The translations under genes were made by a program, and so were the position numbers. A DNA stretch of 64,000 bases from Bettongia penicillata ogilbyi. Taxonomy: Eukaryota; Chordata; Mammalia; Diprotodontia; Potoroidae. The notes under the pieces are model-generated. The model was not told the origin of the DNA. It worked only from the letters and a program-made list of their open reading frames with translations, and made no database searches. Of this stretch, positions 58,781 through 64,000 are shown in pieces. The stretch is taken from the NCBI GenBank assembly GCA_023548195.1, contig JAJHZJ010000014.1, positions 13,554,718 to 13,618,717 on the forward strand, given 5' to 3'. The stretch's first letter is position 1; each line of letters starts with the position of its first letter.

Positions 58781-59753
58781 CTATATCTATGCATGTGTGT
58801 ATCTCCTATCTGTGTATAGATAGATATGACAAACTCATGGAACTTATACTTCATTAGGAGGATAAGATCCTAACATAGATAGCCATAGACCATATTGGGG
58901 TTTTCTTGTTGTTTTTTTTTTTTATTTTTTTTTATAAATTTATTAAACTTTTTACATTCATTTTCACAAAATTTGGGGTTCCAAATTTTCTCCCCATTTG
59001 TCCCCCTCCCCCCACCCCAATACACCGAGCATTCTAATTTCCTCTATTACCAATCTGCCCTCTCTTCTATCATCCCTCCCTTCCCTTGACCCCATCTTCT
59101 CTTTTGTCCTATAGGGCCAGATAACATTCTGTTCCTCATTAGCTGTATTTCTTATTTCCTAGTAGCAAGAACAATACTAAACAGTTGTTCCTAAAACTTT
59201 GAGTTCCAACTTCTCCCCATCCCTCCCTCCCGCCCCCAATTCCCTTTGGGAAGGCAGGCAATTCAATATAGGCCATATCTGTGTAGTTTTGCAAATGACT
59301 TCGATAATAGTTGTGTTGTGTAAGGCTAACTATATTTCCCTCCATCCTATCTTGCCCCCCATTGTTTCTTTTCTCTCTTTTGATCCTGTCCCTCCCCGAG
59401 TGTTGACTTCTAATTGCTCCCTCCTCCCATTGCCCTCCCTTCCATCATCCCCCCCACCCTGCTTATCTCCTTCTCCCCCACTTTCCTGTATTGTAAGATA
59501 GGTTTTCATACCAGAATGAGTGTGCATTTTTTTCCTTCCTTTAGTCGAATGTGATGAGAGTAAACTTCATGGTTTTTTCTCTCAGCTCTCCTCTTTTTCC
59601 CTCCACTAAAAAGTCTCCTGCTTGCCTCTTCTATGAGAGATAATTTGCCCCATTCCATTTCACCCTCTCTCCTCCCAATATATTTCTCTCTCACCGTTTA
59701 CCTTAATTTTTTTAAGATATGATCCCATCCTGTTCAATTCACTCTGTGCTCTC

Positions 59754-59796
59754 TGTGTCTGTGTGTGCGTGTGTATGTGTATGTGTGCGTGCGTGC

Positions 59797-59829
<33 letters not shown>

Positions 59830-59844
59830 TGTGTGTGTGTGTGT
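59754..59844. repeat. (GT)n-rich microsatellite in HAL1 copy G
   Basis: About 90 bases of GT with scattered GC and AT steps, placed in the 3' UTR at the same site as the shorter GT patches of copies A (about 21795-21845) and E (about 48100-48150). Confidence 0.9.
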
Positions 59845-59973
59845 AATCCCACCAACTACCCAGATACTGAAAAGTTTCAAGAGTTACAAATATTGTCTTT
59901 CCATGTAGGAATGTAAACAGTTCACTTCTGGTAAGTCCCTTAAGACTTCTCTTTGCTGTTTACTTTTTCATGC

Positions 59974-60829
59974 TATTCCACAATACTGGAATTGTTTCTT
60001 TCTAGCTGCTTGCAGTATTTTCTCCTTGACCTGGAAATTCTGGAATTTGGCCACAATGTTCCTAGGAGTTTCTTTTTTTGGATCTCTTTCAGGAGGTGAT
60101 CGGTGGATTCCTTGAATACTTATTTTGCCCTCTGGTTCTAGAATCTCAGGGCAGTTTTCCTTGATAATTTCATGAAAGATGATGTCTAGACCTTTTTTTT
60201 TGATCATGGCTTTCAGGTAGTCCCATAATTTTTAAATTGTCTCTCCTGGATCTATTTTCCAGGTCAGTTGTTTTTCCCGTGAGATATTTCACATTCTCCT
60301 CCATTTTTTCATTCTTCTGGTTTTGTTTGATGATTTCTTGGTTTCTCAGAAAGTCATTAGCCTCCATCTGTTCCATTCTAATTTTGAGAGAACTGTTCTC
60401 TTCAGTGATCTTTTGAACCTCTTTTTCCATTTGGCTAATTCTGCTTTTGAAAGCATTCTTCTCCTCATTGGCTTTTTGAACCTCTTTTGCCAATTGAGTG
60501 AGCCTATTTTTCATGGTGTTATTTTCTTCAGCATTTTTTGGGTCTCCTTGAGCAAGGTATTGACCCATTTTTCATGCTTTTCTTGCATCTCTGTCATTTC
60601 TCTTCCCATTTTTTCCTCCACCTATCTAACTTGATTTTCAAAATCCTTTTTGAGCTCTTCCATGGCCTGAGCACACCGGACATCCACCTGGGATGTCTGG
60701 GATACAGAGGCCTCGACCTCCACATCTTTTCCTGATGGCAAATTCATCAGAAATGAAAGGAGGAAGAAACATCTGTTCCCCATCAAAGTAGCTTTCTGTG
60801 GTCTTATTTTTCTTCCCTTTTCTGGGCAT
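59974..60829 (-). pseudogene. ORF1 pseudogene of HAL1 copy G
   Basis: Three frames cover it: 60638-60829 (start MPRKGKKNKT and the acidic N-terminus), 60170-60568 (coiled coil to 'RSRRDNLKIMGLPESHDQKK'), and 59968-60207 (RRM). The C-terminal domain with the YPAKLS block has been lost in the internal deletion. Frameshifts, one of them in a T run near 60190-60200, separate the pieces. Confidence 0.82.
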
Positions 60830-61499
60830 TTTCCCAGCCAGTTACTTGACTTCTGAGATTCCTGTCCACCCCCACCTAGATCTGCCCAGCTAGTGCTTTG
60901 GGTCTGAGATTCAAATGCTGCTTCCCAGCCTCAGGGCATTCAGTGGCGGGAGCAGCTGCTATTCAATGTGAGCTTAAGTTCAGGTGCTCAGGTGGTGGCA
61001 GGGCCGTCTCCCAGGCTCAGTTCCCTCAGGGGCTTTATGCGGAGACCTTCAGTAATGGCCCTGAACCCCTGTCTGCTCCGGAAGTCCCGGGCCACCGCCA
61101 CTGCTGCCTATGCTGCTGCCTCCCAAGGGGGCCCGAGTCACGGGGACACCCTGCTCCCCTCTCGGCCAGCCCAGAAGTCTCTCTCACTGACCTGTAGCGC
61201 CTGGGGATGGAGGGACCTTTGCGGCTGCCAGAGGTTCTATCCCTGAAGCCTGCTCGGATCTGCTTCTCTGGGGCCATGCGGCCAGGGCAGCACAGGGGTG
61301 GGATCTGTGTCCGGTGCGCCACAGACCTTTGGGGTCGGTTTTTCAGGGCTCTCTGGAACGGAAATCTTCTCCACTGCGTTCCTGCACGGCTTGGACTGCT
61401 CCAGAATTTGTGGGGAGTTCTTTTTACAGGAAATTTATGGGCTGTGGGTTCGGAGCTAGCATACCTGAGTCTTTCTACTCTGCCATCTTGGCTCCTCCT

Positions 61500-62175
61500 A
61501 ATCTGTCTTTTCATGGCTGTTTGTTAAATGTAATTTTTATTGCATCCTCATCTGAAAAGGATGCATATAATGTTTCAGCTTTTCTGCATTTGATTTGTGA
61601 GGTTTGTATGCTCCAACACATGGTCTGTTTTTGTGTAGATCCATCTTGTGTACAATTGATTAGTTTTTTTGTAATCTGGACTTTGTTTTGTTTTGCTCAT
61701 TTTTCAGCCTATTTTGTGACTTTTACGGTTAAGTTCTGCTCTTAGGATACAGGGATCACTGTCCCAAGCTTCTTGGTGAGGGGCAGAATGGGGGTAGGTA
61801 TGGTCACTAGCTATCTGTGTTGGGGTCTCTAAGGCTGTTGGTTTGCAGCTGTTGCAGGGGTCTCTTAGCCTAGTGTAGTAGGCTACCTGGGGCTTTTGAA
61901 CCTGTCAGGCCTGAACTACAGTGTTGGGGTTGGAGGCTTCCCTGCTATGCTGTGCTGTTGTTTTTCCAAGTCAGAACTGTGAGGCCTCAGTTGCTGATCT
62001 GTGCTAGGGTTTGGGCTTTGTGCTGGCTTGCCTGATACTTTCTGTGCTGGGTTGTGCTCCCCTTTTACCCATGTAAGACCTTTCCTGGAGAACTTCTAAG
62101 TTATCTTGGGCTGGAAAATTGTTTCACCTCATCCTTTTGTTTGTTCTGTCACTCCAGAATTTGTTTTGAGGCATG
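61500..62175 (-). repeat. L1-related 5'-region fragment
   Basis: The right-hand part (about 61740-62175) contains 'gttatcttgggctggaaaattg' and 'tcactccagaatttgttttgaggca'. These match the 5' regions of the relic at 27540-28980 and of HAL1 copy B. The left part (61500-61740) could not be assigned. No coding function is suggested. Confidence 0.45.
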
Positions 62176-62189
62176 ATTTAAAGTTTTGT

Positions 62190-62460
62190 CAAGGGAGATT
62201 GGGGAGAGCAGTGAACAGAGTAGAGTGCCGGCATTAGTCAGAAGGACCCAAGTTCAAATCTAGCCTGAGACACATACCAGCTGTGTGACTCTGGGCAATT
62301 CATTTATCCCTGTTTGCTTTAGGTTCCTCATGTGTACAATGATCTGGTAAAGGAAATGGCAAACCACTGTAATATCTTTGCCAAAAAAAAAAAAAAAAAA
62401 AAGAATCCAAATAAGGTCATGAAGAATTCGAAATGACTCAACAGCAACACTGTACAGAAT
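62190..62460 (+). repeat. Mar1-type SINE with an A20 run
   Basis: It runs from 'gggagagcagtgaacagagtagagtgccgg' through 'gctgtgtgactctgggcaattcatttatccctgtttgc' to 'aaaggaaatggcaaaccactgtaatatctttgcc' and, after an A run at 62383-62402, 'aagaatccaaataaggtcatgaagaattcgaaatgactcaac'. The last two phrases are the marsupial SINE tail. The A run expands the 'gccaagaaaa' part of the consensus. Confidence 0.85.
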
Positions 62461-62579
62461 ATTGAAAAATACAGTTTCTTGTAGGACCATGGTTCCATGC
62501 TGGAGGGATCTCAGAGACCCAACTTATTCATTTTACACATGAAGAATCTAAGGCCTAGCGAAATTAAGTGATTTGTCCA

Positions 62580-62870
62580 AGATAACACAGGGAAAGGAAG
62601 AAAGACTTATTAAATGTCTACTATGTGTCAGGTTCTGTGTTTAGACCTTATATACATACACTCCTTTCAACAACCTTGTGAGGTAAGTGCTATATGATCC
62701 TTATTTTATATTTAAGGAAACTGAGGCAGATACAAACTGAGTTATTGCCCAGGCTCCCATAGCTAGTTAAGTGTCTGAGGCCACATTTTAATTCATGTCT
62801 TCCTGACTCTGTGCCCATTGCTTTCTTGGTCCATTGCAGTGCCAAACTTCCTGCAACAGATAGTAAATAC
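62580..62870 (-). repeat. MIR/CORE-SINE, antisense
   Basis: The antisense order is clear: 'aatgtctactatgtgtcaggttctgtg', 'caacaaccttgtgaggtaagtgc', 'aaggaaactgaggcagatac', 'ttaattcatgtcttcctgactctg', 'ccattgctttcttggtccattgcagtgcc'. It forms an inverted pair with the SINE at 62190. Confidence 0.8.
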
Positions 62871-62964
62871 CACAAGTGAAATTTGAATGTGAGTCCTCTG
62901 ATTTTGAAGCTTTCTTTCACTTCTTTTCACTGTATCAAAGGACCTTATTCTTGTTTATTTTTCT

Positions 62965-63975
62965 GATTACATCTCATCTTCAGCCTGTTATTATTACTCA
63001 TACAGCCTCCTAATTCAGTCCCTCATCACCTTTCCCTAGATTACTGCAATGTCTAGGCAGCCCCAGATGTTAATCTACTTCTTAACCCTGTATGTTTTCT
63101 GCTTGCCACTGTTGCTGTTGTTGCTCCCACCGTGTTATCCTAATTGGTGAAAACGCGTAGTTTGCCCCTAACTAACTCTGCTTGTTTGAATAGTGGAACT
63201 ATAATCTGGTCCACATGAACATTACATCTAGAAAAGGCATGCCAGCCCAGCAATAACAGGCCTGTTGTTATTCCACTGGTACACTTGTCATTTCCCAAAC
63301 CCCCTTTCCTCTTATTAAGTACTTTGAGGGCAAGAATTGTCTTCTTTTTTGTATTTTTATGCCTAGCCCTTACACAGGGCCTGGCGTATTTAGTAAATGT
63401 TTAACAAATGATCAGTTTATTCAGTGGTATCCTAATTATCTCAGTATTTTCTCTGTGCTTTAAACAAATCTTTCCCCTCTTCATTATATTCCCCACAGCT
63501 GCCAAAGTGCTTTCCTGAAGTCCTCTTCTGATCATATTATGTTACTACTCAGAAAGCTTATCTTTAGGATAAAACATTACTTATTAGCATTTAAAGCCTT
63601 TCACAGTCTAGCTGTACCCTTCTAAGGTTTATGTTTTCAGTTGTACTGACATGTGTTCACAACATTTCATTACTCATATCTGTGTCTTTGCTCAGGTCCT
63701 AGACTGTGTATTCTCTTCTCACCTCTACCCTTTAAAATCCTTAGCTTCCCTTTATTTTAAGTACCACTTCCTTACATGAGGCCTTTCCTTGTTCCCATCC
63801 AGATCCTAATGACTCTCTGCTTCTCCAGTTGATTTTTTTATCTATTTATATTTAATTTTGTGTATTTTTTAATTTTCCCAATAAATATAAGCTCTCTGAA
63901 GGACCACACTGTTTTCTTTATTTGACCAGCATGTTGTTCATGCTTAATAAATACTTAGTGGTTAATTGACTGGGG
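62965..63975 (+). repeat. L2 3' portion
   Basis: L2 phrases occur in order: 'cagtccctcatcacctttccctagattactgcaatg', 'gctgccaaagtgctttcctgaagtcc...tgatcatattatgttactactcag', 'aaagcctttcacagtctagctgtaccc', 'gaggcctttccttg', 'aatataagctctctgaaggaccacac', 'tgttcatgcttaataaatacttag'. A foreign or unaligned patch occupies about 63100-63310. It is comparable to the L2 at 6855-7965. Confidence 0.75.
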
Positions 63976-64000
63976 AGAATCAGGGGAATATTTCCTGGAA

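Larger units (their letters stand above)
58911..61499 (-). mobile_element. HAL1 copy G, full-length ends with an internal deletion
   Basis: The 5' terminus at 61499 reads '...tctactctgccatcttggctcctcc', and a T-rich A-tail starts at 58911. The layout is 5' UTR, ORF1, 3' UTR with both tail modules and a GT array (59754-59844), with no ORF2. Relative to copies A and E, about 250 bases are missing at about 59973, joining the 3' UTR straight to the RRM part of ORF1. No convincing target-site duplication could be found. The sequence otherwise stays close to copies A and E. Confidence 0.85.
45752..64000 (+). other. BAZ1A: BAZ1A intron 5, incomplete (more than 18,249 bases)
   Basis: No sequence encoding the residues that should follow IKIK in BAZ1A could be found up to the window end, so the intron continues. 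It holds an intact HAL1, further HAL1 and L1 copies, a candidate solo LTR, an ERV-L-like pol remnant, SINEs and an L2. 45752-46350 and 50245-51298 show no named feature. Confidence 0.85.

Noticed and set aside
58911..61499. Target-site duplication around HAL1 copy G
   Set aside because: Sequences left of the T-tail and right of the 5' end share no convincing direct repeat, so none was annotated.
45752..64000. A sixth BAZ1A coding exon
   Set aside because: I looked for sequence encoding the residues expected after IKIK and for suitable acceptor/donor pairs and found none; all sizeable frames here belong to repeats.

Overview
The window is mammalian nuclear DNA, almost certainly marsupial. It has a split vertebrate gene with consensus splice sites, a CpG-island promoter, degraded L2 and MIR-type repeats, abundant L1-derived sequence (which argues against a monotreme), and tRNA-derived SINEs of the marsupial Mar1/WSINE type. 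The species cannot be fixed from the sequence alone.

One protein-coding gene is present: the 5' part of BAZ1A (ACF1), on the + strand. Five coding exons give the first 242 residues: 4591-4703, 18666-18944, 34985-35128, 36568-36669 and 45664-45751. They encode the N-terminal WAC region, an acidic serine-rich linker and a basic segment. The reading frame joins perfectly across all four complete introns. The rest of the gene (DDT, WAKZ, PHD and bromodomain in known orthologues) must lie beyond position 64000, so intron 5 exceeds 18.2 kb. The promoter is a CpG island at about 3.7-5.6 kb. A strong donor at 3995 and acceptor at 4524 suggest a short 5'-UTR intron just upstream of the start codon.

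Region by region: 1-3.7 kb is AT-rich upstream DNA with no gene. 3.7-5.6 kb is promoter and exon 1. 4.7-18.7 kb is intron 1 (SINEs, an interrupted L2, a hAT-type element, L1 pieces). 18.9-35.0 kb is intron 2 (two near-complete and one deleted half-LINE elements, SINEs, a long CA/CT microsatellite). 35.1-36.6 kb is the compact intron 3. 36.7-45.7 kb is intron 4 (a long decayed sense L1, then a half-LINE 3' fragment). 45.8-64 kb is intron 5 (an intact half-LINE, a candidate solo LTR, L1 pieces, an ERV-L-like pol fossil, another half-LINE, SINEs and an L2).

The most interesting content is a family of ORF1-only LINE elements (HAL1, 'half-L1'). At least seven copies occur here, all antisense to BAZ1A. 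The copy at 47249-50230 is complete. It has a GC-rich 5' UTR whose first bases carry a YY1-type motif, an uninterrupted 368-codon ORF1, a roughly 1 kb 3' UTR without any reverse transcriptase, an A-tail, and a perfect 14-bp target-site duplication. It looks recently inserted and must have used another element's enzyme in trans. The other copies show stages of decay: frameshifts, internal deletions and truncations.
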